Under the pieces are notes generated by a model. It searched no databases. It was not told the origin of the DNA and was given only the letters and a program-made list of their open reading frames with translations. A DNA stretch of 64,000 nucleotides from Streptomyces sp. ALI-76-A. GTDB taxonomy: Bacteria > Actinomycetota > Actinomycetes > Streptomycetales > Streptomycetaceae. The stretch is taken from NCBI RefSeq assembly GCF_030287445.1, contig NZ_JASVWB010000004.1:1302001-1366000 (forward strand). Reading direction: 5' to 3'. Shown here piece after piece: positions 43,372 through 52,383 of the stretch. Numbering within the stretch: the first letter of the stretch is position 1; every line of letters starts with the position of its first letter. The position numbers and the translations under genes are program-made.

Positions 43372-44019
43372 ATGCCGGTGTACACGCTCCCGGAACTTCC
43401 GTACGACTACTCGGCGCTCGCTCCGGTCATCAGCCCCGAGATCATCGAGCTGCACCACGACAAGCACCACGCCGCCTACGTCAAGGGCGCCAACGACACG
43501 ATGGAGCAGCTGGCGGAGGCACGGGACAAGGAGACCTGGGGCTCCATCAACGGCCTGGAGAAGAACCTGGCCTTCCACCTGTCCGGCCACATCCTGCACA
43601 GCATCTACTGGCAGAACATGACCGGCCCGAGGGACGGCGGCGGCGAGCCCCTAGCCGCCGACGGCGTGGGCGACCTCGCCGACGCGATCGCCGAGTCCTT
43701 CGGCTCCTTCGCCGGCTTCAAGGCCCAGCTCACCAAAGCTGCCGCCACCACCCAGGGCTCCGGCTGGGGCGTCCTTGCCTACGAGCCCGTCAGCGGCCGG
43801 CTGATCGTCGAGCAGGTCTACGACCACCAGGGCAACGTCGGCCAGGGCTCTACTCCGATCCTCGTCTTCGACGCCTGGGAGCACGCCTTCTACCTGCAGT
43901 ACAAGAACCAGAAGGTCGACTTCATCGACGCGATGTGGGCCGTCGTCAACTGGCAGGACGTGGCCCGGCGCTACACCGCCGCCAAGGAGCGCGGCGACAG
44001 CCTGCTGCTCGCCCCGTGA
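43372..44019 (+). CDS. sodF: Iron (Fe-Zn) superoxide dismutase
   Basis: 215 residues from ATG 43372, GGAGG 9 bases before. The N-terminus [12 protein letters not shown] and the metal ligands are intact: His in E-L-H-H-D-K-H-H, His in [10 protein letters not shown], and D-A-W-E-H-A-F-Y near the C-terminus. Q-G-S-G-W-G-V-L and G-N-V-G-Q-G-S-T-P are typical of the iron-type Streptomyces SodF. Cytosolic conversion of superoxide to peroxide and oxygen. Streptomyces switch between Ni-SOD (SodN) and SodF; the Nur-like box before the gene suggests nickel-dependent repression as in S. coelicolor. A 12-bp terminator follows. Confidence 0.96.
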   Translation: MPVYTLPELPYDYSALAPVISPEIIELHHDKHHAAYVKGANDTMEQLAEARDKETWGSINGLEKNLAFHLSGHILHSIYWQNMTGPRDGGGEPLAADGVGDLADAIAESFGSFAGFKAQLTKAAATTQGSGWGVLAYEPVSGRLIVEQVYDHQGNVGQGSTPILVFDAWEHAFYLQYKNQKVDFIDAMWAVVNWQDVARRYTAAKERGDSLLLAP

Positions 44020-44068
44020 CGCCGTAGCAGCGCCACAGACGTCCTGCTCGTGATCGTCTTCTCACCCT

Positions 44069-44410
44069 TCACGTAGCAGGCGGTACAACGGACGGCTCCC
44101 GCAGGCCGGATGCCTGCGGGAGCTTTCCTATGCCCGACAGGGCCCGGCTGGTGACCTCGTCCCAGTGCAGGACGCGGTCACACCAGCGGCCCAGGAGTGT
44201 CTGGTCGTGGCCGACAGCGAGGAACCCGGCGCCGGTGGCCATGCGGTAGTTCTCGACGGCCGCCACCAGTGCGGCCGTGGTGGAGGCGTCCAGCATCGCG
44301 GTCATCTCGTCACAGATCAGCCTGCGACGGTCAGGGAGGCGTTGCGGACGACGGGGTTCTTCTTGTCGTATCCGGCGGTGATGTGGACGACCAGCCACAT
44401 CGCCTGCCAC
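44069..44410 (-). pseudogene. Peptide-type ABC transporter ATPase, collapsed by internal deletion
   Basis: The minus strand starts with an N-terminal strand (I-T-A-G-Y-D-K-K-N-P-V-V-R-N-A-S-L-T-V-A) and passes within a few bases, in another frame, to the Walker B end of the same kind of protein: R-R-L-I-C-D-E-M-T-A-M-L-D-A-S and H-D-Q-T-L-L-G-R-W-C-D-R-V-L (switch His region). Everything between, including Walker A and the signature motif, has been deleted. The C-terminal G-L-R-E-P-S-V-V region overlaps the sodF terminator. Confidence 0.75.
44095..44126 (+). terminator. Terminator of sodF
   Basis: GCTCCCGCAGGC (44095-44106) and GCCTGCGGGAGC (44112-44123), perfect 12-bp stem with 5-base loop, followed by TTT. 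Confidence 0.85.
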
Positions 44411-44440
44411 CACCCGCACGTCACGTGTCGGAGGACCTCC

Positions 44441-45701
44441 GTGCTTGAACTGCACGCATCTGTGGTCGACCTGGCCGCACGACGCACTCAGCAGGCGACC
44501 CGGCTGCGTGGCGAGGTGGAGATACTGTCTTTCCTGGGTCGGCAACGTTCTGCGCGGCGAGACCAGCCTCGAGGCACTTCTCCAACGAGTCCGCGAGACC
44601 TTCGGCATGGAATCGGCCGCACTGCTCGAACGCGAGAGCGACGTTGCCCCGTGGACCTGCGCAGGCAGCGTCGGTCCGCGCCCGTGTACCGCCCCTGAGG
44701 AGGCGGACGTCGACGTTCCCGTGGGCGGCAACATGTCCCTCGCCCTGTCCGGCCGTGTCCTGCCCGCCGAGGACCGCCGGGTCCTGGCCGCCTTCGCCGC
44801 CCAGGCCGCAGTGGTCCTGGACCGCCAACGCCTCCAACAGCAGGCCCACCGGGCCAAGGAGCTGGCCGAGGGCAACCGCATCCGCACCGCCCTTCTGGCC
44901 GCCGTCAGCCACGACCTGCGTCCCCCGCTGGCTGGCATCAAGGCGGCGGTCTCCTCGCTGCGTTCGGACGACGTCGAGTGGTCACAGGAGGACCAGGCGG
45001 AGCTGCTGGAGGCTATCGAAGAGGGCGCCGACCGCCTCGATCACCTGGTGGGCGACCTGCTGGACATGTCGCGCCTGCAGACCGGCATGGTCTCTCCGAT
45101 CGTCCGCGAGACCGACCTCGACGAAGTGATCCCGCTGGCGCTGGTCGGCGTCGCCGAGGACAGCGTGGACCTGGACGTCCCCGAAACGCTGCCCATGGTC
45201 GCCGTAGACAAAGGCTTGCTGGAACGGTCGGTGGCCAACGTGGTGGAAAACGCCGTCAAGTACAGCCCGCCGGGCGAGAGGGTTCTGGTGTCAGCGAGCG
45301 CCATAGCCGACCGGGTCGAGGTCCGGGTCATGGACCGCGGCCCCGGTGTCCCCGACGAGGCCAAGGACCGTATCTTCGAACCCTCTCAACGTTACGGCGA
45401 CGTCCCGCGAGGCAACGGCGTCGGCCTCGGCCTCGCGGTCGCCCGCGGCTTTGCCGGGACGTTCCGGGCGTCGGTGATCCCCAGGCTCGAAACGCTCCCG
45501 GGACTGGCCAGGGCGTCCCTGCTCATCGACCGGGACCGGGGACGCGGGCTGGCCGGCGCCGTGTTCACCGACCGCGAGTCCCTTGACGCGTCCCGCGCCG
45601 GCCAGGCGGCGGCCCGCGCAGAGGGGGCCGCCAAGGCGCATGTCACCGTGACCGGGCTGGAGGAGTTCGAGGTCGTCCTCGCCGATGTGCGCGGTGACTG
45701 A
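44441..45701 (+). pseudogene. KdpD-like sensor kinase C-terminal half fused to an ABM-like barrel end
   Basis: GTG 44441 (GGAGG 6 bases before) opens a frame H-A-S-V-V-D-L-A-A-R-R-T-Q-Q-A-T-R-L-R that resembles the region before the GAF domain of KdpD; near 44535 the coherent frame shifts to G-N-V-L-R-G-E-T-S-L-E-A-L-L (GAF), A-A-V-S-H-D-L-R-P-P-L-A-G-I (HisKA with its His), then N-box V-V-E-N-A-V-K-Y-S-P-P-G-E and G-N-G-V-G-L-G-L-A-V-A-R-G. There the kinase stops and, still in frame, the last ~85 residues read like the C-terminal half of an antibiotic-biosynthesis-monooxygenase/Dabb-type barrel (P-R-L-E-T-L-P-G-L-A-R-A-S, D-R-E-S-L-D-A-S-R). The N-terminal KdpD and UspA domains and membrane part are missing. 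A recombination-made chimera. Confidence 0.75.
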
Positions 45702-46099
45702 GGCGACGGGGTTCCGAGCCGGGACGGCTGCTTCGGACGAACGAGGCAATGTGCGCGGTGCACGCGTCCCGGCCCGCTGACCCGGAGGACGGACGAGTAC
45801 GACCAGGACCAGGGCGACGTCGCCGGGCCTGCGTGAACGCCGCTGACGACCGCGCAGCCCGGGGAAGCGACCGCCGGCCTGCGCGAGGGCGAGGCTGTTC
45901 GGTGCGCACCGAGGCGGCGATCACCCGGTGCGTCTGCTCGGTGGTAGCCATCCGGTACCGCGTCAGCACGCCCAGCGCCAGCCGGTCTCCGCTGCCCGCG
46001 TCCACGCCGATCATCACGGATCTGCTCGCCGCTCGGTGCGACGGGCTGTCCAGCACCGCATGTACCGGTCACGGCAGCAGCGGCCCGGACCAGAGCCCC
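45702..46099. other. Gene-free stretch
   Basis: About 400 bases with no supported gene before the remnant starting near 46100. Confidence 0.35.
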
Positions 46100-46440
46100 G
46101 ACGGAGAAGGCACGACCACGGTCACAAGCGACCACGCCTCCGTGGACCAGATCGTAATCCCCTCCGACAACCGGCCGCACTCACTCCCGCACTCTCCCGC
46201 GAATCCGCAGGTCACCACGCTGGTCCGGCCGTGGTCGGGAGGCCCCGCCCGCCACTGTCACCACGTTCGCACCGACCAGGTCCCCGACCCATGCAGCGCC
46301 CTGGTCCTCGCCTGCATCCTGCAACTGACCGGCACCGACGAGGGCGCACGCTTCTGGTGGGCCTCTACCTGCGCAACCAAGCGCTGGGGGAACGGACTGG
46401 CCGAGTAGTGGCACCGGCCCTCGGACGGCGCAGCAGCCAT
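46100..46440 (+). pseudogene. Remnant of an actinobacterial hypothetical protein
   Basis: A frame ending at 46408 contains A-L-V-L-A-C-I-L-Q-L-T-G-T-D-E-G-A-R-F-W-W, and another frame just after reads L-Y-L-R-N-Q-A-L-G-E-R. In several Streptomyces proteins of unknown function these two motifs occur ~12 residues apart (A-x-F-W-W-Q-x-A-A-G-A-G then C-L-x-L-x-H-x-x-L-G-E), so a short deletion or frameshift has joined them wrongly. Function unknown. Confidence 0.45.
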
Positions 46441-46517
46441 CCCCACTGCTCGCGGTCGCCCGCACTCGGATCTAGCGTCGTTCACATCTGTCTCCGCACG
46501 TGAAACGAGGAACCGAG

Positions 46518-46799
46518 ATGGCGATTCTGGTGCTCAACCAGGCCGCGGGCTGGAATCAGGAGCTCTACCAGGCGACCTTCGACCGGGCGATCCCGGACCG
46601 TACGAATCCGCCCGCCGGGCTCATCGCCCACTTCGGGGCGCCCGGCGAGACGGGCGGCTGGCAGGTCATTGACGTGTGGGAGTCGGAGGACGCGTTCCGG
46701 CGCTTCTTGGAAGAGCAGGTCAAGCCAGCCGCGCAGGAACTTGGGGCACCGCCGTTCGAGTCGAAGGTGGTCGAGGTCTACAACGCTCTGATCCCGTAA
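46518..46799 (+). CDS. Small ABM/Dabb-like hypothetical protein
   Basis: 93 residues from ATG 46518. Pattern M-A-I-L-V-L-N-Q-A-A-G-W-N-Q-E-L-Y-Q, then P-A-G-L-I-A-H-F-G-A-P, G-W-Q-V-I-D-V-W-E-S-E-D-A-F-R-R-F and a final V-V-E-V-Y-N-A suggests the ferredoxin-like alpha/beta barrel of antibiotic-biosynthesis-monooxygenase-like proteins, which usually dimerise. Related actinobacterial proteins have no known role. No cofactor residues recognised. It is a complete protein of the same broad fold as the fragment fused to the KdpD remnant upstream, which may be coincidence or the source of recombination. Confidence 0.75.
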   Translation: MAILVLNQAAGWNQELYQATFDRAIPDRTNPPAGLIAHFGAPGETGGWQVIDVWESEDAFRRFLEEQVKPAAQELGAPPFESKVVEVYNALIP

Positions 46800-46944
46800 G
46801 AGGTCGTCCCGGGTGAGGTTGCCGGGACCGACTGGCTTGCGCTCAGGTGCACCAGCTCCCAAGGCAAACCGATGGCCGCGCTGTCACGCATGGCCAACCG
46901 CGACACGTGATCCGCATCTGCAGGGGCGACACCGTGAGGCGGTT

Positions 46945-46975
46945 CCGGAGGCGATCCCGCCTTGGTCGCCTCCGG
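46945..46975 (-). terminator. Terminator of the M48 operon
   Basis: CCGGAGGCGA (46945-46954) pairs with TCGCCTCCGG (46966-46975), 10-bp stem, 30 bases past the minus-strand stop at 47005. Confidence 0.65.
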
Positions 46976-47004
46976 CGGCCACGCGAGACCGGGCGAACAA
47001 AGCA

Positions 47005-49599
47005 CTAGGGAAGGTTGCGCGGTACGGCTCCTTCTGCGGCACAGAGGGTGCGGATCTCCTCGACCCGGGTGCCGAACGCGCGGGTGTCCTGGTTCCGCGC
47101 TGCGGTGAAGAGGCCCTGGAAGGCGGTGGCGAGCCGATCGTTGCCCGCGAGGCGGGCCAGCTGGACGGCTTCGTATAGCTGGGCATTCGTCTCGGCGGGG
47201 GACAGCCGGGGGTCGAGCATGCCGTCGAATGTGCGGCACGCGGCTGCCGAGGACACCGTGGGAGCGCCGGGCTGTGGGGGCGTGGTATTGGGTGTCTCGC
47301 CGGTCGCGCCCGAGGTGAGCGCGATCCCCAGGACGGCCGCAGCCGGGACGCAGGCCACGGTCATCGCGAGCTGCCGGTGACGGGGCGGAGAAGGAAGGCG
47401 CGGCGGTGGCGGTACGGCCGGACGCACGCTTCGCATCCGGAGGACGAGCAGGGCTGCCGCCAGCCCCATCAGCGCGCACAGGAACCCGCCGACCAGGATC
47501 CTCAGCAGGGTGTTGCGTACGAGGTGAAGAGGGAGGGCGGCCGTACACGTGCCCGGGCGGATGGCCAGGGCGTCGACGCAGCCGGCCAGGACGACTCCAC
47601 CGAAGAACAGCGCGGTCAGCAGGCAGCCGGTCAGGAAGGCGGCCATCAGGGCGAACGGAGCGGTGAGCCGGGCGTACTGCTCACGTACCAGCAGGGCGGT
47701 AACGGCTGCGGCCATGCCCTGGAGCATTATCGCGACGCCGATCTGCCAGTAGGTGAACGCCAGGACGAAGCCGTCCTGGTCTCGTTCTTGAAGGGAGACG
47801 CCCTGGTGGAGCGCCGTCCGGAGTACCAGCTGGAACACGGCGAAACAGCCAGCCGCGAGCAGGCTCGTCGCCAGTACGGTCCTGATCCACCGCAGGTCGG
47901 GGGACGCACCCCGCCGCCACAGGGCGGCGACCGGGAACAGCCACAGTGCCACGACGGCCGCGACCACCGGTGTCCACTGCGTGAACTGGAGCATCATGGG
48001 GTGTTCCACTGCGGCCCACAGCCAATAGGGGCCTACTGGCGCCGCCGCGTCGACCACCTCGAACAGCTGGTGCGTGGAGGCATTGATCGGGCCGAGGCCG
48101 TCGGAGGTGTCGTAGAGGAGCATCCACCCGCTCAGGAGCACGGCGAACGGGACGGCGGCGGCCAGCTGTCCGACCGGCCACGTCGCGCCGGGAGGGTGGG
48201 CCTGGACGGCGTACCAGACGGCGGCGGTCCGTGCGATCCATGCCACGAATGCCACCACCAGCACGCACAGCACGACCGACCAGGCCACAGCGGCGGGGCC
48301 GGGCCACAGGTTGCGGTCCGTGAGGACGATGCCGTTCTGGGGGGCGAGCGGCTGGCCGACGATCAGGCCGACGGCCAGGCCCAGAGCCGGCAGCGCGGTG
48401 GGGGGCGGTGTCCCGGTGGTGCTATGGGCAAGCAGAGCAGCGCGCCAGACTCCGAGGCCGACCACGGCGAGGGCGGCGGGTACGCAGACCAGCACGATCG
48501 TCCACCGCGCGTCGAGGGCGTCCAGTCGGTTCAGCAGCCACAGCAGTGTGAGCAGGCCGTTGGCGGCGACGGAGACGGCGAGCCCGGCGGCGAGGCATTC
48601 AGCGAACCCGATCCGGAAGAGTTCCTTCGGGCAGCCGATCTCGTCTGCCCGTCGTGCGACGGGCGGGTGCAGCGCCAGCGGCCCCCGACGCCACCATGGC
48701 GCGCGATGCGCGGTGCCGGGGCCGAGCGCCTCCAGCAGTCCCGGGCCCGCTCCCCACGAGGCGACCCGCGCATCGGCCCCGTACTCGCGCGCCCGCAGCA
48801 CGGACGCGCAGGTCAGGGCGACGAGAGCGACCAGGACCAGGGCTCGCCAAGCCACCCCGAGGACCTCCCCCGGCGGGGTGCCGAGCAATGCCACGGCGAG
48901 CGGGAGCAGCCCCGTCGGAACGAAGGCCAGGGCCAGGGCCATTGTGAGGTAGGTGACGTCGACGTCCTTGTTCCGCAAGTGTGCCAACTCGTGCAAGACG
49001 ATGCCGCGGAACCGCCCGGGTGCCCGGCCGAGAGCCAGGACGGTGCCCTGGTCCAGGAACACCCGGTGGTGACTGCGTCGCCCAAAGGCGCGGGCATCCG
49101 GCGCGTGCACGCTGCTCACCAGGAACTCGGGCGGCCGGGACAGGCCGGCCTCCCGGCACAGCGCATGCAGACGCTCCAGCAGGGGAGCCTGGTCAGGGTC
49201 GCTCGGGGACAGTGGCTCCATCCGCTGGCGCCTCACCAGGAACCCGGGCAGGAGCAGGTAGATGACCGCCGCCGTTGCCGCGAGCAACAGGATGCCGGTG
49301 AGAATCCACCATGCTTTCTGCCGCTCATAAGGGGCGATGCACGCCAGGAAGCCCTGCGCGTGAGCTAGACCGTCGGTCCCGGAGCCCTGTTCCGGCGGTG
49401 CTGCCGCACACTGCCGGTAGACGGCAACGGCGTGTTCGCCGTCGGGAGCGATCGTGAAGTAGAGCAGGTTGTGGATGAAGACCATCGTCCCCACCAACGC
49501 GGTGACGACGAGCACGAAGCGGAACTTGGTGCCGCTGGGCAGCGCGAACGGATCGGGCGACAGGGCGGGCGCGGGGGCACCGGCCGGTGCGGTGGTCAC
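47005..49599 (-). CDS. Large membrane-embedded M48-family metallopeptidase
   Basis: 864 residues from GTG 49599, 15 bases after the stop of the upstream gene. Two N-terminal membrane helices flank an external loop, then the M48 catalytic domain with H-E-L-A-H (203-207, zinc and catalytic Glu), the following D-V-D-V-T-Y and the R-A-R-E-Y-G-A-D third-ligand region near 275. About a dozen further helices make up the C-terminal 550 residues, much longer than HtpX-type proteases (~300). The C-terminus is an external domain rich in Pro and Thr followed by a helical stretch with C-R-T-F-D-G-M and L-C-A-A. Membrane quality control or maturation of an envelope substrate is plausible; the two upstream genes of the operon may be partners or substrates. 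Confidence 0.85.
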   Translation of the reverse strand: MTTAPAGAPAPALSPDPFALPSGTKFRFVLVVTALVGTMVFIHNLLYFTIAPDGEHAVAVYRQCAAAPPEQGSGTDGLAHAQGFLACIAPYERQKAWWILTGILLLAATAAVIYLLLPGFLVRRQRMEPLSPSDPDQAPLLERLHALCREAGLSRPPEFLVSSVHAPDARAFGRRSHHRVFLDQGTVLALGRAPGRFRGIVLHELAHLRNKDVDVTYLTMALALAFVPTGLLPLAVALLGTPPGEVLGVAWRALVLVALVALTCASVLRAREYGADARVASWGAGPGLLEALGPGTAHRAPWWRRGPLALHPPVARRADEIGCPKELFRIGFAECLAAGLAVSVAANGLLTLLWLLNRLDALDARWTIVLVCVPAALAVVGLGVWRAALLAHSTTGTPPPTALPALGLAVGLIVGQPLAPQNGIVLTDRNLWPGPAAVAWSVVLCVLVVAFVAWIARTAAVWYAVQAHPPGATWPVGQLAAAVPFAVLLSGWMLLYDTSDGLGPINASTHQLFEVVDAAAPVGPYWLWAAVEHPMMLQFTQWTPVVAAVVALWLFPVAALWRRGASPDLRWIRTVLATSLLAAGCFAVFQLVLRTALHQGVSLQERDQDGFVLAFTYWQIGVAIMLQGMAAAVTALLVREQYARLTAPFALMAAFLTGCLLTALFFGGVVLAGCVDALAIRPGTCTAALPLHLVRNTLLRILVGGFLCALMGLAAALLVLRMRSVRPAVPPPPRLPSPPRHRQLAMTVACVPAAAVLGIALTSGATGETPNTTPPQPGAPTVSSAAACRTFDGMLDPRLSPAETNAQLYEAVQLARLAGNDRLATAFQGLFTAARNQDTRAFGTRVEEIRTLCAAEGAVPRNLP

Positions 49600-49614
49600 A
49601 GCACCACCGGCCGG

Positions 49615-50142
49615 TCACGCGCGCACGCGGGCCGCACCCGCGAGCGCGTTCGACAACAGCCGTGCCTGTTGCTCCGGTTGGCCCGCCTCGCGCAGTGTCC
49701 GGTACGCCTCCGCCCGCAGCCACTCCACCTGCTCGGGCGTGAGGGCGCTGTGCAGCCCGGCCTCCTCGCCGTCCGGGGCCAGGCCGCCGGAGTCCCCGGG
49801 CCGCCGGAACAGCGCGCTCAGCCACGTCCGCACCGCCGTGCCGCTCCGGCCGGCGAGATCGCCCGTGAACGCCTCGACGAAGGAGGAGAGGGCTCCCTGG
49901 ACCATGGCGAGGGCGAACGGGGTCAGCAGCATCACGACCTCGGCGGTGCCGGAGCCCACCATGCTCCCCGGCGACCGGGGCGAGTCATCGGCCGCGTTCT
50001 TGAGTGTTTCTGCGGGGTCCCGGAAATACGCACGGCTGGTCATTCCGAACAGGACCAGTTCCTCTGGAGCGACCTGCTCCAGCACTCTGCGTGCCACCTC
50101 GCGCACTACGTCGTCGTCCACCACAGCGGATTCGTGGCTCAC
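49615..50142 (-). CDS. Hypothetical protein in M48 operon
   Basis: 175 residues from ATG 50142. The N-terminus is acidic and helical (V-V-D-D-D-V-V-R-E-V-A-R-R-V-L-E-Q-V-A-P-E-E), then a hydrophobic segment (V-V-M-L-L-T-P-F-A-L-A-M-V-Q-G-A-L) that could be an amphipathic or membrane helix, and a C-terminal helical part with L-T-P-E-Q-V-E-W-L-R-A-E-A-Y. No family recognised. It sits between the lipoprotein gene (36 bases upstream) and the protease gene (15 bases downstream) and is surely co-transcribed, so a role with the membrane protease is likely. Confidence 0.75.
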   Translation of the reverse strand: MSHESAVVDDDVVREVARRVLEQVAPEELVLFGMTSRAYFRDPAETLKNAADDSPRSPGSMVGSGTAEVVMLLTPFALAMVQGALSSFVEAFTGDLAGRSGTAVRTWLSALFRRPGDSGGLAPDGEEAGLHSALTPEQVEWLRAEAYRTLREAGQPEQQARLLSNALAGAARVRA

Positions 50143-50178
50143 CGCAGTCTTCCCTCCTGACTCTGCGCTTCCCGAACT

Positions 50179-50613
50179 TCAGCTGATCTGCCGCACATAA
50201 CTCACGCCGTCCAGCATGAGATTTTCGAAGACATATCCGTCACCGGCATCGAACTCCTCGATGGACCACGACCTGTAGAGGATCGGCCCGCCCGGAACGT
50301 AGAGGGTCATTTGAGAGCTCTCCACGACTGCGGGACCGTCCAGTGTCGCGCCGCCCCGGTAGAGCAGGCTCACCGTTCCGTCGGCGAAGAAGGTGATCTT
50401 GTCGACCGGCGAGCTGGGTGTCCCGTCCCCGTCCCATGCACCGACGAGTTCCGCAGGAACCCGGCCCCGGACAGCCTCACTTTGCGCCGCCGAGGATATG
50501 GGCGGCGGAGCGGGAAGACCGAAAGTGGACGATTGGCCAGTGGATTCGGGAGATCCCCCTCCGCCGCAACCGAAAAGGAGCGGTACGGCCAGCACCACTG
50601 CCGCTCTGGCCAT
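50179..50613 (-). CDS. Lipoprotein in M48 operon
   Basis: 144 residues from ATG 50613. Short signal peptide with lipobox L-L-F-G-C (Cys 16), a Gly/Ser/Pro spacer, then a beta-rich domain: G-R-V-P-A-E-L-V-G-A-W-D-G-D-G, I-T-F-F-A-D-G-T-V-S-L-L-Y, and a final D-G-V-S-Y-V-R-Q-I. The A-E-L-V-G-x-W-x-G start recalls lipocalin-like secreted domains that begin G-x-W, but I cannot name the family. First gene of the lipoprotein-unknown-M48 operon. Confidence 0.8.
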   Translation of the reverse strand: MARAAVVLAVPLLFGCGGGGSPESTGQSSTFGLPAPPPISSAAQSEAVRGRVPAELVGAWDGDGTPSSPVDKITFFADGTVSLLYRGGATLDGPAVVESSQMTLYVPGGPILYRSWSIEEFDAGDGYVFENLMLDGVSYVRQIS

Positions 50614-50944
50614 GAATGCAGTATTGATGACGCCCCCTACGCACCGGACTCAACCCGGTCGGGTGATGGTGCGTACCGTTGTTTATCCGACGATACGGAG
50701 GCCTACACCTGCCTGGCCGAGATGATCGCATTCACTCGACAGGAAACACCACTTGGTCGAATGCATTCGCCATCCCGACAATTAAGCCACCAGACCAGTC
50801 GGAAAATGTCCCGTTGCCTGAAGCATCCGATCGGCGGCCCAGCGAGTGGTCCCGCCTGCTCCATCGCGGCCGCGGGGCGGCGGCCGACGCCGGTACGGGG
50901 ACCGTGGGAAACTCGCACGCGCGGGGATGGCCCCGAGGGGAGGG

Positions 50945-51300
50945 ACAGTGGTCCTCCAGCACCGGCCACAGACGCAGGCAGCGGCGCAGGAAGTCCTTCA
51001 TCGGCTCCGTGTCGCCCTTCCTATACGCGTCATAGGCGGAGCGGGCCTCGGCAAGGACGGACGGCTTCAGCCGCTTCGCCCAGTCGGCGACAGACCGGAC
51101 TCCGGCGAAGAGGTCGGCCATATGGCCACCGATGAGGTCCGCCATCGTCGGGAGGGTGCGCAGGACCTCCTGCATCATCCGCGGCACTCCCACCTGGATG
51201 GCGAAGCACGGGGCGAGCGTTCCTGCCAGCTTCGCCAGGCTTGGCAGCGGGGGAATCAGAGCCGGGAGACCTTCGAACACCGGGGGCCAGGCCGAAGTGC
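50945..51300 (-). pseudogene. Fragment of an unrecognised protein next to ISL3
   Basis: Minus-strand frame with good codon bias and coherent helices (S-L-A-K-L-A-G-T-L-A-P-C-F-A-I-Q-V-G, P-R-M-M-Q-E-V-L-R-T-L-P-T-M-A-D-L, A-R-S-A-Y-D-A-Y-R-K-G-D-T-E-P). It has no start of its own, being joined at about 51300 to the ISL3 remnant, and loses coherence after L-W-P-V-L-E-D-H-C near 50945. The original gene cannot be named. Confidence 0.45.
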
Positions 51301-51309
51301 AACGGACGA

Positions 51310-52365
51310 ACGAGTTCACCGTACTTGTGCAGAAGGTTCAGGCAGCCCGTGAAGCCGAGGGCCTTGATCTCTTCGAAGAGGTGCTGGACGGGGACGCCGG
51401 GGTCTTCACTTCGGCGTTTGCGCAGGTGCTCGCGGTAGGGATCGACCAGGCTGGCACGGTACTTGGGGACGCGGAGCATGCGCTCGGGCCGGTCGGCTCG
51501 GGCGTGGCGTTTGACGGTGTTCAGGGACAGTTGCAGGCGGCGGGCGCATTCGAGCAGGCCCACGCCCTTCTCGAGCAGGCCATGAACCTGATGCCGGCGT
51601 TCGAGGGTGGTCTGAGCGCGGGGCCCGTCGTAGATCGGCGCGTCCAGTACGGTGGCCCAGCAGGCACTGTGTGCCTTCACCTCGCTCAGGGCGGCTTCGC
51701 ACAGGTTCTTCCATAAATGCCAGCTATCACCGACTTGCACCGCGTCGGGCAGGGTGCGGCGGATGGCCTCGGCGTAGGTGGCTGAGCCGTCGCGGCACAC
51801 GATCTCGATGCCCGGATGCCCGCGCAGCCACGCTTCCAGTGTGTCGGCGGTGCGGTCGGGCAGCACGTCGATCCGCAGGGTTCGCAGGGCCGTGTGACGG
51901 GACAGGCCCACCGCGAGTATCGCCAGCAACGTGATCCCGCCCGGCCCGCTAACTCTTTGACCACGGCCTTGACCTGCCTGGTCAGACGAACGGTGCGACG
52001 TTGGTATCGCTCCAGTACCCCGGGCACCTGTTCGCGGAAGGTGTGGCGGCAGCCTCGCGTGGGACACACCAGGCGCCGCACCCGCACACGGACCACCACC
52101 CGTCGCCCGTCGACCGGAACGTCGGCCACCGTCCGCCAGTGATAGCCGTGCACCCGTCCCGACGACGCCCCGCATGCTGGGCAGACCGCGGTGTCCAGCG
52201 GCCTCCGGGCCCGCACCACGATCCGCTCACCCTCGTCGACCACATCCTCCAATGACCAGCGGGGACAGACCCGAAAACACCGTCTGCACAAGCTCGTTGA
52301 CATCCATCACATGAAGGGCAACGAACCTCACGACTCTCCGTCACCACCGAATGTGAGACAGGGCC
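51310..52365 (-). mobile_element. ISL3-family element, 3'-truncated, transposase frameshifted
   Basis: The outer end at 52365 matches the ends at 2303 and 4197. The transposase starts near 52303 (W-S-L-E-D-V-V-D-E-G-E-R-I-V-V-R-A, C-P-A-C-G zinc motif, R-T-V-A-D-V-P-V-D-G-R-R-V), changes frame near 51950, and continues through the DDE region (L-R-I-D-V-L-P-D-R-T-A-D-T-L and E-I-V-C-R-D-G-S-A-T-Y-A-E-A-I) and the T-V-K-R-H-A-R-A HTH to about 51310, where an unrelated fragment begins. The C-terminal third, with the last catalytic residue, is lost. Confidence 0.8.
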
Positions 52366-52383
52366 GTTGATCAGACACTCCCG

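Noticed and set aside
47377..49368. 663-codon plus-strand frame opposite the M48 protease
   Set aside because: Gln/Arg/Gly-rich shadow; the minus strand has a catalytic motif and membrane helices.
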